This document shows positions 46,018-56,754 of a DNA stretch of 64,000 bases, piece by piece. Positions within the stretch are counted from its first letter, which is position 1; each line of letters starts with the position of its first letter. Source of the DNA: Planoprotostelium fungivorum (Eukaryota > Evosea > Variosea > Cavosteliida > Cavosteliaceae); assembly GCA_003024175.1 (NCBI GenBank), contig MDYQ01000049.1, positions 1 through 64,000 of the forward strand, written 5' to 3'. Below the pieces are notes generated by a model that saw only the letters and a list, made by a program, of their open reading frames with translations, had not been told where the DNA came from and made no database searches. Made by a program: the position numbers and the translations under genes.

Positions 46018-46698
46018 TTATGGAGTTTTCGTTCGGGGCGTGGTCTTCGAATTCAAAGTGGTCGCATGAACATTAGCCCTTCCCTTCGTGAACTTGATCA
46101 ATGCATCCATCTCCTTCTGAATCATCTCTTTGGGATGGTCGACTTGATAAAAGTCGAATTCTCTGCACAAGCATTCCATCTCCCTCCATGTCAGATGGTC
46201 TAAGACCATCTCTCTCGTGCGAAGGTAGTCCAAGATGATGGCGAAGTACTTTGGATTCCTGTCGATGAAGTAGCTCCCATCTTCATCGGGCTGCCAGTGT
46301 TGTCCTCTTAAGAGAGCTGAGAAGAAGTTGTCACCATTGCTCAGGAGTGTGTCTCTGGACGTGCTGAATTTCTTTCCGCCCACGTCGATGACGATCTTCG
46401 ATTTGGCCTTGCTAGCTCGCTCTTCCATTAGAGCATCCAATGCGGCGCGTTTGTTCTCCAGATCTACGAGCTCTTCGATGCGAGCAGTGATGCGTTCTTC
46501 TAATCCATTGGACAAACTCTTGACTCGTTCGGTAGCCATTGTAAATTCGTCTCGAAGAGAGATGGGATCTAAAGAGGATGGTGTAGATGGTGTCTCTAGT
46601 TGTTGCGTGATGGGCATGTTTGCGCGAGTGAAGGTACTGTACGGCAGAAAGCGATTATCTACCTTTTCTAAAAAGGCGATAAGAAGACGAGTATCCAT
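46018..46698 (-). CDS. KCTD-type BTB/POZ (T1) domain protein, intronless
   Basis: A single exon of 226 codons. An N-terminal helical region (EFTMATERVKSLSNGLEERI, RIEELVDLENKRAALDALME) forms a likely coiled coil. The T1-type BTB domain reads KIVIDVGGKKFSTSRDTLLS, then SALLRGQHWQPDEDGSYFID and NPKYFAIILDYLRTREMVLD, and closes with LCREFDFYQV. All landmarks of KCTD proteins (V-GG--F.TS..TL, YFIDR.p..F..iL.ylR) are present. Such proteins oligomerise and often adapt substrates to cullin-3 ligases. Position between a surface protein and a secreted protein gives no functional hint. Stop is CCATAAAC. Confidence 0.9.
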   Translation of the reverse strand: MDTRLLIAFLEKVDNRFLPYSTFTRANMPITQQLETPSTPSSLDPISLRDEFTMATERVKSLSNGLEERITARIEELVDLENKRAALDALMEERASKAKSKIVIDVGGKKFSTSRDTLLSNGDNFFSALLRGQHWQPDEDGSYFIDRNPKYFAIILDYLRTREMVLDHLTWREMECLCREFDFYQVDHPKEMIQKEMDALIKFTKGRANVHATTLNSKTTPRTKTP

Positions 46699-47466
46699 GG
46701 TGATTTTACGTTATCGTACCGCCCGCTAAAGAAAGGTAAATATTCGTGAAACTGTTTTCCTGGAATTTGGTTCAGCTTCAACGGATCTTTCACCGAAGAA
46801 AAGCTTCCACGTTTTCATTCAAGTTTTATTTCTATGACCACACGATCATAGATGATATTCTCCTCGCGGAGAGTCCTGGCCTACCAGGCCTCTTCTTCCT
46901 TGGTGTGTATAGCTAAAGGTCTTCTCAACTTGCTTCCATATTCAATGACCTGGCTCTTTCCTAATGCGTCGTCTCATTACATCGCGGAGACGAGATCGAT
47001 ATATCGATCAGAACTCACGCGTGGAGTTTCAACGCCACTGATCTATAGGGGTCGATGTGATTCCAAACGATGACAACGTGCACGGTTTCGAGGACGCGAG
47101 ACTGTGGTGGTCGATACATCGAACGTAATACGACAGAGAACGACATGCATAGGCTGACGATTCAAAGGTCTGTGACAATCACGGAAGTGAGAAGGTTTAT
47201 TCCTGGAATGCGTCTTCTATAAATTGACGACGATTTGTCATTATGCCGAGCCATCCCCATCGGCAATGTCGGCACCGTCAGGCCGGAAAAACCACCGCTG
47301 CGGTTAGCCTATCGTGCTATCACGGTATTTAACGTGTGAGATGAAATATGTCTGTACCCGGCTCAGTGACGCGGGAGAATCGGGTAAATCGTCCAACTGA
47401 CGTTCTCGTCGGGACGCGAATGAGGATATTGAGGTTTGTATATCATTCTCTCGATCCGCCTACAAG
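46699..47466. other. Divergent intergenic region
   Basis: About 770 bp between the divergent BTB and MRH-like genes. Short frames only; promoters expected. TTCTATAAATTG at about 47214 is a weak TATA-like match, far from the ATG. Confidence 0.45.
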
Positions 47467-48158
47467 ATGAGGTCAGCCTTCTTCTTCTTGTGCTTCATCG
47501 CCCTCGCCGCCGCGTCCTGGAGTGACTGCACATGGGAGGACACGAAGAACGGTCTCGTCTATAACTTCACCGACCCGAACAACGGACACTACGGAAGTTG
47601 GCAAGGAAAAGACTGGACTGTGAGTTACAAAGATCATCGGAGATCACGATGTGGACTGATCTTGGACAGGGTCTTGTCCAGTGGGCTTTCACTCTCTGCC
47701 AGCCCATCGTCCCCGGTCTCGTTGGCTGCAACGCTCAGACGTCCGTCTGCAGGGAGAGAAGTTTCTCTTGGTGGTATCCCAACTACAACCATCCCACGAC
47801 CATGGTCGATCAGAGCGCCGTCTTCGATGAGCGTGAGTCGATCACATCCGCAGTCTCGTATCATCGATCGATAATGATTCCTGATAATGATGATCACATT
47901 CCTTCGTCCTCACGATGACCCTGTTTCACAGCCACCATGCCCGGAGCCATCGCATCTTTCAGACAGCCTGGTTTGATATCCGGCTACAGCACCATCATCG
48001 ATCTCTTCTGCGATCCCTCCGTGAGACCTGAGGGTGGTGAAGTGTCCGCACCGGAGAAGGTAGACGGTGTCTACAAGGCCAGCTGGAAATTGGTGCAGAT
48101 CTGCAACAAGCCAACCAAGATGACCAACTCACCTGTCGTCTATCAGAAGCATGAATAG
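47467..48158 (+). CDS. Small secreted protein, MRH (mannose-6-phosphate-receptor homology)-like
   Basis: Signal peptide MRSAFFFLCFIALAAASWSD, then CTWEDTKNGLVYNFTDPNNG and GSWQGKDWT. Exon 2 gives GLVQWAFTLCQPIVPGLVGC, NAQTSVCRERSFSWWYPNYN; exon 3 gives FRQPGLISGYSTIIDLFCDP and SWKLVQICNKPTKMTNSPVV before the stop. Six Cys with the spacing 'C...LC.....C....VC...C....C' and aromatic strands resemble the MRH fold that binds mannose-6-phosphate or high-mannose glycans. At roughly 150 residues it is a single domain with no membrane anchor, so a soluble lectin in the secretory or endolysosomal route is plausible. The assignment is by pattern only. Confidence 0.65.
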
Positions 48159-48393
48159 ATGATGTCCACAAGACTGTGGGCGTGTTAATGTTTTAAATGG
48201 CGAGAGAATTTTGATGATTTACTCGTGATGACTCAAAATCAAACAAAGGTTGTTTGATTTTGAGAACGATGTGCTTGCGAATGAGGTGATGATGATCTGG
48301 ACTTTTATCTATAGAGGCACTGTTGTCGTATTTCAGACCATCTCTCTAATGCTATATGAAAGACTTCGATGTGACGCTTTCTTTTATTTCGTA

Positions 48394-49664
48394 TCACAAG
48401 TTGGCCTTGAAGAAAGAAGACAGCTGTCTGTACACATCTTCGTATTGCTTCTTGTTCTCTGCATCATCCAGCTTACCCCTGGCTGCTGCCCAGCCGTGAT
48501 GAACTGTTGGATATCTCTTCCAAACGCTCCTGTTTGTCCATCAGTTCATCGCGATCGGATGAAACGATGATCGGTACCGATCAAGATGACGATCGAACAA
48601 CGATGATCAAGAGTTGGTGGTCGAGTGACGATGATGTGATGATGTGATGATGTGATGATGTGATGATGTGATGATCTCACTTGGAAGCGATATCGCTGTT
48701 ACTGGCGACATTCTTGTGAAACTCCTGGACAGCCTCCTCTGGCTCATCTTTAGAGATAAAAGAAGCTACGGGAATGGTAACCTTCTATAGAAGGTGAGTA
48801 CATCAACGTCTATCATCGAAGCGATGTAACTGTCTATGTGGGAGAGATTCGAAGGAGTTCACCTTTCCGTCATTGGCGTCCACCATCGCCGGATGGATCT
48901 GTAATCATCAACACCACGCATCGCGCTGTACTTTTTGAGAACGATGCAATTGATCTGAAATGGACTAGATCACTTCGACCTCTTCCGATCGATCGAAGAT
49001 CATCCATCACCTGAGCTGCCGCATGAAATGGAGAACCTTGTCCAGCAGAGAGTACAGCTATCTTACCTCCCCAGCAGTAACCGTAGATACCAATCTTATT
49101 CAGACCTTGCTTCTTTAATTCTTCACCGAGCTGAGATCGTCATCTTGATGCATTCGAGGGACAACATGATGAACGTCCGTGAATTATTCGATGTATAAAT
49201 AAATGAATGTGTCGTGTGATATCATCAAGCCGATCAGATCACATCGATCGATTTCAATCGTCATACCTTGGCGGCTTGTTTGACATTCTCTTCTACATTG
49301 GCCGTCGTGGCGAAAAAATCTTTGTAGTTCTGCTTCTGTTCGTCATTCTTCGGGGGCGCTTGATCGAGTGGATATGGCTTTCCATGAAAGAAATCAGGCA
49401 TCGTGACGTAGAATCCTTGACTGGCCAAGATGTCGGCTCCTTGAATCGTCTGCGGGAAGAATCCAAAGATGTCTAATGATTCGTGTGAGAAGACTTATTG
49501 TGAGTGGTCCTTCGATCACCGTAAGCGCAGAGGAGAGCTCTTCCTGACGTCTTATCACCAGTGACGTATGTTTTGTATGAGCCGAGCTGTTCATATTTCC
49601 CCTTCGGTTGATAGTCGTGCGTGGTGACTGGTGGAATGTCACAACAAGCGGAGCTGGTCGTCAT
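48394..49664 (-). CDS. Dienelactone hydrolase family protein
   Basis: ATG 49664 gives MTTSSACCDIPPVTTHDYQP. Exons then read YVTGDKTSGRALLCAYG, DIFGFFPQTIQGADILASQG, FYVTMPDFFHGKPYPLDQAP, IGIYGYCWGGKIAVLSAGQG (nucleophile Cys in GYCWGG), IHPAMVDAND, VTIPVASFISKDEPEEAVQE and YPTVHHGWAAARGKLDDAEN with the catalytic His, ending LSSFFKANL. This matches alpha/beta-hydrolase DLH proteins (about 240 residues). An in-frame ATG at 49730 adds a basic His/Gln-rich leader that might target mitochondria. Seven or so exons. The stop TGA is followed after 4 nt by AAATAAA, giving a very short 3' UTR. A MITE sits just upstream. Confidence 0.88.
48630..48675. repeat. Intronic GATGATGT microsatellite
   Basis: About five tandem GATGATGT units inside an intron of the dienelactone hydrolase gene. 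Confidence 0.85.
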
Positions 49665-49761
49665 CTTTCGGTGCTGTCTGTGTGTCTTTAGGTGTTGCAA
49701 TGCGTGACGTGTTTGATGGATCTTGAGCATCGCTTGTTTGTGAGAGAAAATTCATTTTATC

Positions 49762-49958
49762 AAAAGGGGGTGGTGGCTAAGAGGCAGGGTTTATACGCAA
49801 CATTGGGCTAAATCGCGTTCATCATTTCAGCTAAATCGCTTTAGCTTTACTAACAACTATGGGATCAAGAGCACAATGCATCATCCTATAGTGTTAAGAG
49901 GCCAAAATGCGATTTAGAAAATGTTGCGTATAATTCCTGCCTCTTAGCCACCACCCTT
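49762..49958. mobile_element. MITE with ~50-bp terminal inverted repeats and 8-bp target-site duplication
   Basis: The left end (AAAAGGGGGTGGTGGCTAAG, AGGCAGGGTTTATACGCAAC, then ATTGGGCTAAATCGC) and the reverse complement of the right end (AAGGGTGGTGGCTAAGAGGC, AGGAATTATACGCAACATTT, then TCTAAATCGC) are alike over about 50 bp with a few mismatches. The element is 197 bp, non-coding and flanked by ATTTTATC at 49754-49761 and 49959-49966. An 8-bp duplication is typical of hAT-type transposases, though the ends do not start with the usual CAG. It lies in the divergent gap between the hydrolase and GH16 genes. Confidence 0.8.
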
Positions 49959-50211
49959 ATTTTATCGACATCTGGAATCGATCAGGTGATCGAAGTATAG
50001 AGGGTCTGCAGATGTCGCGATCATCAAGTAAAGAGGTGATTCTGTCCGCACTAGACCTTCTACATTTGGGACTGAGTCTCAATCGCTCACAAATTATCAA
50101 TCAAATGGAACTAGCTCTTTCTTTGAACCATTATAGAGGTAACTTCTATCGGAGACACTCGACAGCTGACAAGCAGTCTTCGAACATGATCCAGACAGAC
50201 CGCACGCAGAG

Positions 50212-51555
50212 ATGCAAGGAAAGGCAGCCACCCTATTCTGCCTCCTCATCTTGGCTTGTGTTTCTTCTCAGAGGAGCTTCCGTCTTGTGTGGTCTGACGA
50301 ATTTAATGGTGACACATTAGACAAGACCAAGTGGCAACCTGTGAGAAACACATCCTCTTCATCGTCTCTGACGGCCTCTCAGGAAGTCAACTGTGATGGA
50401 GGTGGAAACAACGAACTCCAATGCTATCGATCGGACAATGTTCAAGTTCAAAATGGTGCTCTTCGCATCACGGCTCGAGTGGAAGACGGTGCCAACGGAA
50501 AGAAGTACAGTTCTGGACGGATCAATACTGCTCATGCTGGCGCGTGGAGGTATGGAAAGATCGATGTCCGTGTCAAATCAGTCGATGGACTCTACTTGTG
50601 GCCAGCCATCTGGATGATGCCAAAGGACAATGTCTACGGAGGGTGGGCTGCTTCGGGAGAGGTATGAATCTTCGCAGCCATCATTCGATCTGATGCATCG
50701 CAGATCGACATTCTGGAAAGTCGAGGAGGATATAACAACAATCGAGACTTCTCATCCGCTCTTCATTGTAATGCACTATCGTGTCGTAAGTCATGATGAT
50801 CTGACGAGAAACAGATGGAGGTGCATGGCCCAACAACTTCTACCAGAGCAGTGGATTCAAAAACGCTTCTCAGAGCCTCTCGAGCGGGTACCACAACTTC
50901 ACAGCGATTTGGACGCCAGAGACTATCCGATTCCTCCTCGACGGCAGCGAATACTACCGCGCCAGCCTCCTCCGTACATTCAACCTCCAAAAGTCCAAAC
51001 CTTACCACCAATTCGGCCAGCCCTTCGATCAGAAATTTTACATCATCATCAACCTAGCCGTCGGTGGTGGCATCTTTGCAGACAAGGCCGGTGCTCTCAC
51101 GAGAGACGTCGCGAAGAATTGGAAGAACCCGACTTTCATCATCGATTACGTCAGAGTCTACGAGCTCATTGGGGCCGATGTGACACCTGATTGCGACACG
51201 ATGTATCGTAATTTGCCCTGTCGAGCGTGGACGCAGGATCCAACACAGATAGACGCTCAGAAAATGGGAACGACGTTCGATTGGATCTGCGCACAGAACG
51301 CATCCTTCTGTAAAGACGTGCAGTCGAAAGCCAAGTATGGAAAATGCAACACGGCAGAGAAGCTGTCGTGGATCATGAACATGTACTATCAAGTGAGAGT
51401 CTTTCACATTTCGTCATCGTTCATCGGTGTGATATGTGATGAATCATTTATTCTGATTTAATGTTTGATGAGACTGATGGATGAGTAGAGCGTGAAGGGT
51501 GAACAAGGCAAGGACGGATGCAACTTCAGTGGCCTCGGAAGAGTTGTACAATAGA
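50212..51555 (+). CDS. GH16 beta-glucanase with C-terminal X8/CBM43-like domain
   Basis: Signal peptide MQGKAATLFCLLILACVSSQ. The GH16 domain begins SFRLVWSDEFNGDTLDKTKW, then RITARVEDGANGKKYSSGRI and LWPAIWMMPKDNVYGGWAAS. The catalytic motif E-I-D-I-L-E is split by an intron (GE at 50665, then IDILESRGGYNNN). HNFTAIWTPETIRFLLDGSE and FYIIINLAVGGGIFADKAGA follow. After LIGADVTPDC comes a Cys-rich domain: TTFDWICAQNASFCKDVQSK, KYGKCNTAEKLSWIMNMYYQ and DGCNFSGLGRVV, the X8/CBM43 pattern known mainly from plant and fungal glucan proteins. It should cleave or bind beta-1,3-glucan outside the cell, in feeding on fungi or remodelling a cyst wall. Confidence 0.9.
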
Positions 51556-51719
51556 AGGACCTCAACTCCTTAATGACATAAAGTCTATCCTCTCTTACAT
51601 CCATGTGACCCTCTTCTGATCTTCTCATCGTCTTGCACCACGCACGATGAACACACAGCCACACAAGAACCCATATCAAGAGTCATTTATTCATAGACGA
51701 CACGAATGTCTCGTGTGTC

Positions 51720-52639
51720 TTAAGAGCACTGCCATGCGACTCTGGTGATCTGAGGGATGAGCTCAGCGGCGAAAACGGGGAAAGCTGGCTTAGTCCATCC
51801 ATCGGGGAATCTCTCAGAACCAAAGAAGGTGCGAGCGGCTTCTACGGGCAATCCAGAGAAGTAAGATCCAAAGATGGTGCCTGCAATCATCAGATCGAAT
51901 CACCGAAATGTCTAAAACGCACTGACGAGGACGACCTCTCCGGCGGCGGCGATAAGTTGCTTCTTTCCAAAGACCTCGGAGGGGTTGTTGGTCTTGGATT
52001 CCTCCTGTCTCTCTCTTCTGTACTTGACAAAGTCGGGGATGGAGATGGTGATGCCGTCAGAGGAAGCATTGAGGAGACGCTCGAAGAGGGTCTGGTCCAG
52101 CTTGGTGCTGTCTCCGAGGTAGTTGTCGAGACGAGAGAGGGAAGCGTCGTGCTCGATCCTGTAGAATGTTAGATTCATACATCGGATGTCAAATAGAGGT
52201 GTGTCTCACATGTTGTGCTTCTGGAGCTCCTCGAGGGTGATGGTCTCTGGGGTACCTAGATCGGAGAAGGCACCGGTGGCCAAGAGGAGGGCGACATCAT
52301 AACCGACGTTGAGACCTATCCATTCGTCAATATTTTCGATGTCTTCTATCTCACCGTCAGTGAGGGCGGACATGAGGGCGGCCTTGCTGATGTTCTTTCC
52401 GTCGTGGGGCAACCAGTTGTGGTTGGCCAATGTGTTCAGAGCTATAGACATTAAACATCTTGGAATAAAACCCCTCTCTCTACGATCTCACCTGGGCAAG
52501 GAGAGCGAACGTCACCGGCTCCGGCAGCAGACCAAACATGCTCGTCGTCATCGTATGCAGGGAAGACGATCTTGCCGTTCTTTCGAGGGTAAGCAGCGGC
52601 GGCGAGGAAGAGGAGGGCGAAGATGAAGGCGGTCTTCAT
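51720..52639 (-). CDS. Unspecific peroxygenase / chloroperoxidase-type heme-thiolate enzyme
   Basis: Signal peptide MKTAFIFALLFLAAAAYPRK. The exon 1/2 junction restores SPCP then ALNTLANHNWLPHDGKNISK, the PCP heme-ligand motif. IEHDASLSRLDNYLGD is the EHD Mg-binding motif. FFGSERFPDGWTKPAFPV is the family C-terminal region with a candidate acid-base Glu. Short family member (about 240 residues) with a propeptide-free N-terminus. The enzymes use H2O2 to oxygenate or halogenate organic compounds and are mostly fungal, with some in oomycetes and protists. Secretion next to the GH16-X8 enzyme suggests extracellular chemistry. Confidence 0.92.
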
Positions 52640-52755
52640 TTGTGGTTTCTGTCCTTTTGCTTGTGTGTCCTCTGTCAGCGATTTACCCGATTTCCCGATT
52701 TTACCGGTAAGGTGGCCAAACGAAAAAAGATTCGCGAGTGCACGAGACACACTCC

Positions 52756-53005
52756 ATGACCTCTGTCCCTGGAAGTCTGAAATACAGACGTAGGAGTAGC
52801 CAAAGTCTTCTTCTATAACTGTGGATATATCGCGACGGTGCTGCTCTTGATTGGCTTCGATGAGTCGGAACACAATGCTGACGAAGATGCGCTGGTCTCC
52901 ACGATGACATCTCTTCCTGAACAAACCTTGAAAAGCTTAGAGAACTGTCTTTTGCTGGGCAAGCAGGATGAACCCGAGGTGGTCGGACGTTCTCTGCCTC
53001 TATAG
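52756..53005 (+). CDS. Possible small protein, unknown
   Basis: After a short ATG exon (MTSVPG) and a very short intron, a frame reads VAKVFFYNCGYIATVLLLIG, FDESEHNADEDALVSTMTSL, PEQTLKSLENCLLLGKQDEP and ends VVGRSLPL. The biased, acidic composition looks coding, but the model depends on an intron of about 20 nt. It may be a leader of member B or chance. Upstream of member B by 170 bp. Confidence 0.25.
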
Positions 53006-53175
53006 CAGGTACCACCACATATGGAAGGAAGAAACAGTTCCTTCCTCAAGAGGACACCCCTGCCAAGAGACTGTCTCTGGACCTGAGATCAATGTGTCAA
53101 ATGTGTGTCACACAAGTCGAATTCGAGACAAGCGCCAAAAACGTTTGGACGACGACGAGGGAGGGAGCAAGCGAG

Positions 53176-55858
53176 ATGCATTTCAGAAACCTCCTCTTCC
53201 TGAACCTTCTTTGGACAGTTGTCGCTGTTGCGGACGACTGCTTCTATCTGAGCAGGTGTACTGTTGCATTGCCCTCATCTGAGGTGAGAGGAGACGGTTC
53301 TGCTCCAGATCTGACGGACTTGCCTGTTGTCTGAGGGGTTTGTCAGCCGAGATGTTGGAATTGTAGTTCAGGACAGAGTCTTCCGACAGCCACTTCTTCT
53401 CTCATTTTCCAATCGCTCACCGATGTCTCCATCAGTTTGGGCTCTCTGGCAGTCAAAGACATCACCATTCGTAACAGGTGTGTCTTTTCAGTCTAGACAT
53501 CATCGAATCACAGCTTACTCTCTTCAGTGGGTTGACTTGGACACAATCAAACGCCTTTTCGATCAGTTTCACTGTAGAGAACTCTTCTTTGGCTCTCATC
53601 AATACCACTTTGATTGTTCGAGAGTCCCTCTCTGTCGATGTAAACAGCGCCAGCCGTTCTATCCTGGAATTCTCAGATTCAGCTGTATCCAGCACTGCGG
53701 CAACCTTACAATCCACACACATCATTTTCACGGGAACCCTGAACATCTTCAACTCGTCTCTCGCTCGTCTCTCTGGTGGAAGACTTGACGTCCATTCAGA
53801 TCTCTCTTGGAATGGACTTTTGGACGCCTCGGCCTCGACGATTACTACCAAACAAACAAGATTCACGATCGACACTCAGCTCGCTGCCACTTCTTGGACC
53901 CTTAGAAACTCTACACTGAAGGATGCCGTCTTCACCTTCCATCTTCCCCTCTATCTGTTCAACGTCACATCCGATCTTGCCGAAGAAGTCGATAACGACC
54001 GCCACGGGCTCCACTTCCATCGTGGCACTTTCATCTCCAATTCCATCTTGTCGCAACACGTGGACCAATGCCCCCTCTGCAATGTCCGCCAGTCCGATCT
54101 GCGTAACCTTCCAAACAACTCTACTTTCAACTTGGGTGGCCTCATCCGTTTGAATCCTCAAAGCAGCAGGGGTGCTGGATCGCATGTGACCATCTGTGAC
54201 TCCATCATCGATGGATCTTCTGATCTCGCCATCGAGACGTGGGGCCGTCTAATCATGACTCGAGTGTCTCTCAAAACCTCCGAAACGAAGGTAGTCACCT
54301 GGGTGTCGCCGACATCTTTCGCATTGCAGACACCATCATCAACGGCGCGTGGAATTTCAAGGGATTCGATGGCGCCGACATTCTATCCCACAGCATGAGA
54401 GACATCCACGGGTCATCTTATCTCCTTCTCGGGGGAAATTGGACCCTCTATAACGTCCGAGCGAAAGACATGACTGTGGACGAGATCATCATGCACTCTT
54501 CGGAGCCAGATGGACACATCATGATCGACGTCGATCGATTGGTCATCGATCGGCTGTGGATCTCATCGTCTACCTCATACATCCAATTGGCAGACACGAA
54601 CGCGTACACCATCCACCAGATCTACTTACAGAACTTCTATTGCGCAGAGTTTTCTCCGGTCCGAGGCGGAATTCCGACAAATTTCTCGGACCAGTTGGAA
54701 TCCGATTCGGTCTGCTCAAAATTCGTTGGGAATTCCAGCGTATCGGTCAACTACAACACCACCGCCCTCTACGTAACCTACGTACCCCCTCTCCCCAATA
54801 TCACGTATGGATATTCAGACGGACGAGATACGTACTTACGAGCCGCTGACGTGGACGACAACAGTTTCTACTGCACGGATTATTCTCTCGAATTCTACGA
54901 TCTCCTCGTTGTAGATGACGACGGCACCCGCCGCCTCATCACATCATCATCATCATCCGTGGAACGTCACTATTATTACAAGACGGGAGCTACACGCGAC
55001 GAGGGAGGCTGCACCCACAAGCGAGTCACCATCCATTTGAAGAAGAAGGACACTGACGTCATCACATCGAAGGAGAGAGAAGTGGACATTCTGCCCGGGG
55101 ACGTCGTTGAGAATCAGTATTACCCCTGGGGCAACTATAACGAGACAGACTTCTGGATGGGAGCCCTCGACGGAGAAGATTCCGGAAAAATTCGAGTCCT
55201 GTGGAACGCAACACGAGTCCATCGACCTTGTGGCTACACGGCCGAGCTCTTTACTTTCAACGACGTCTCCGCTTTGGTTTCTAAAGAAGATGTAACTCTT
55301 TCCGCCGTGCAGAAGCCCGTGGTCGGCTGCTCTGTGAAGACCAACGTCTTACCTTCCCTGTCCATAATCTACTCGAAGGATGGTATCTACCTCCGCAGAC
55401 CTCCTTACGTACCCACGCCGTACCCGACGTACTCACCGCTTACGTTCCTCTTCCCAGTGGAGCCGTCCATCACTCCAGAGGATCTGAGTCACATCGTCCA
55501 CGGTGCCACAGTCAAATTGGATGGACCCCGAATCAACTGCCCGTGTGGAAGTTTTCAGATCATCATGATGATGAGAGACGAGAAGAACATCTCGTGGACG
55601 AGAGTGAACGACGGAGACACTCTACGTGAAGGAAACCACTGGATGTATTTGACGGGGGTGTGCATCGCATCGGGAGACGATGGCATCGGTGGATACGGCA
55701 GGACCGTGGAGAGGGAGCTCAATGTGGAGGGACCCTCTCAACTTCCATCGTGGGTCGTACCAGTGTCCACCGTAGGAGTTCTCATCGTGATCATCTCGGT
55801 GGTGGTGGCTTACGTCGTGGTGAAGAGAAGGAGAGTGAGATACCATCAGATCCAATGA
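53176..55858 (+). CDS. Type I membrane protein, family A/B/C member B
   Basis: Same architecture as member A. Signal peptide MHFRNLLFLNLLWTVVAVAD, Cys exon, the shared 94-bp block, beta-helix-like N-terminal region (SLALINTTLIVRESLSVDVN; SSTAATLQSTHIIFTGTLNI). The conserved block is VRGGIPTNFSDQLESDSVCS, ALYVTYVPPLPNITYGYSDG, ILPGDVVENQYYPWGNYNET, DFWMGALDG, then CPCGSFQIIMMM ... GGYGRTVERELNV, one TM (WVVPVSTVGVLIVIISVVVA) and tail KRRRVRYHQIQ. Two open frames overlap at about 54239-54398. Reading must switch frame near 54260-54295, through either a roughly 29-nt intron or a frameshift in the genome or assembly. Stop TGATAAA. Confidence 0.78.
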
Positions 55859-56178
55859 TAAAGGGAGAGTTTTCATTTCGAATTTGTTTGAGAGGATGAT
55901 GGGAAGTGATTCGTGCGGAGCTTTCGTTCGTTGCGGGGACCACCAATGAAAGATGATGGAAGACACCGTTGATGTATGTCCATGTATTTATAACTAACTC
56001 ATTTTCCGCTCTATACAGTGCTCTCTCTGATGATGCAGTGACTTCGCATTGTGATCCTTTCAAAATGATCCCCAAGATCTCAGTGTCTTAGTTCAAGGCG
56101 GCTGTGTCCGTTCGCATGCGAGGTAATGACTTAGCTTTCGGTACACCTAATCGAATGTCAGAACAAAAGTCGCAGCCA
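55859..56178. other. Convergent intergenic region
   Basis: About 320 bp between converging stops; no supported gene. 3' UTR sequence expected. Confidence 0.5.
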
Positions 56179-56463
56179 TCAGATCGTCTTACATTTCTTC
56201 CAGCTGATCGGGGTAGGGACAAGATCTTGTGTTAATTTCTTCATTTCTTCCATCAGAAGATCATCCGCAGTGAAAGGTCTCTGTCTGTCTTGAACTTTGA
56301 CTTGTGCGTGTCCAGCGATCCAACTTCCACTCGGCATGATGTGTATGATGATAAGATGTTTCTGCGACCTGTTTGGTTGTGCTGCGTTTGTAAAAGTGAT
56401 CGGCGTGACTGTCTTGCCAAATTCTTCCAAAACTAAGAATTCCTGAACCGCTAAAGAGGTCAT
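56179..56463 (-). CDS. Small protein, unknown
   Basis: A single exon of 94 codons from ATG 56463: MTSLAVQEFLVLEEFGKTVT, then FTNAAQPNRSQKHLIIIHIM, SGSWIAGHAQVKVQDRQRPF and MKKLTQDLVPTPISWKKCKT. Balanced composition with a beta-like middle and an amphipathic C-terminal helix suggests a small folded protein. No signal peptide or family recognised. Possible upstream exons near 56560 were not resolved. Confidence 0.5.
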   Translation of the reverse strand: MTSLAVQEFLVLEEFGKTVTPITFTNAAQPNRSQKHLIIIHIMPSGSWIAGHAQVKVQDRQRPFTADDLLMEEMKKLTQDLVPTPISWKKCKTI

Positions 56464-56754
56464 TTATCCTAAGGTTATCCCGAGTATTACTTTCGCAAAT
56501 GATTGTCACCGTTCTCAAGCATAGAGGATAAGGAGACAAGTGACCTACGATCATCAGCACGATGGTCGGACACAGCTCACCATGTCATGTTATCTTTGCG
56601 ATGTGGAGCAGGATGAATCTAAGCGCGAATAATTCTCAACGAAATTTCGACCTCATTTCGAGATGTTCATGTTGAACCGCTGCGATCGCAATCCACATAA
56701 GACATTCAGCACGAACAGACGACGAACACGATTTGATAACAAACAGACATCAGC

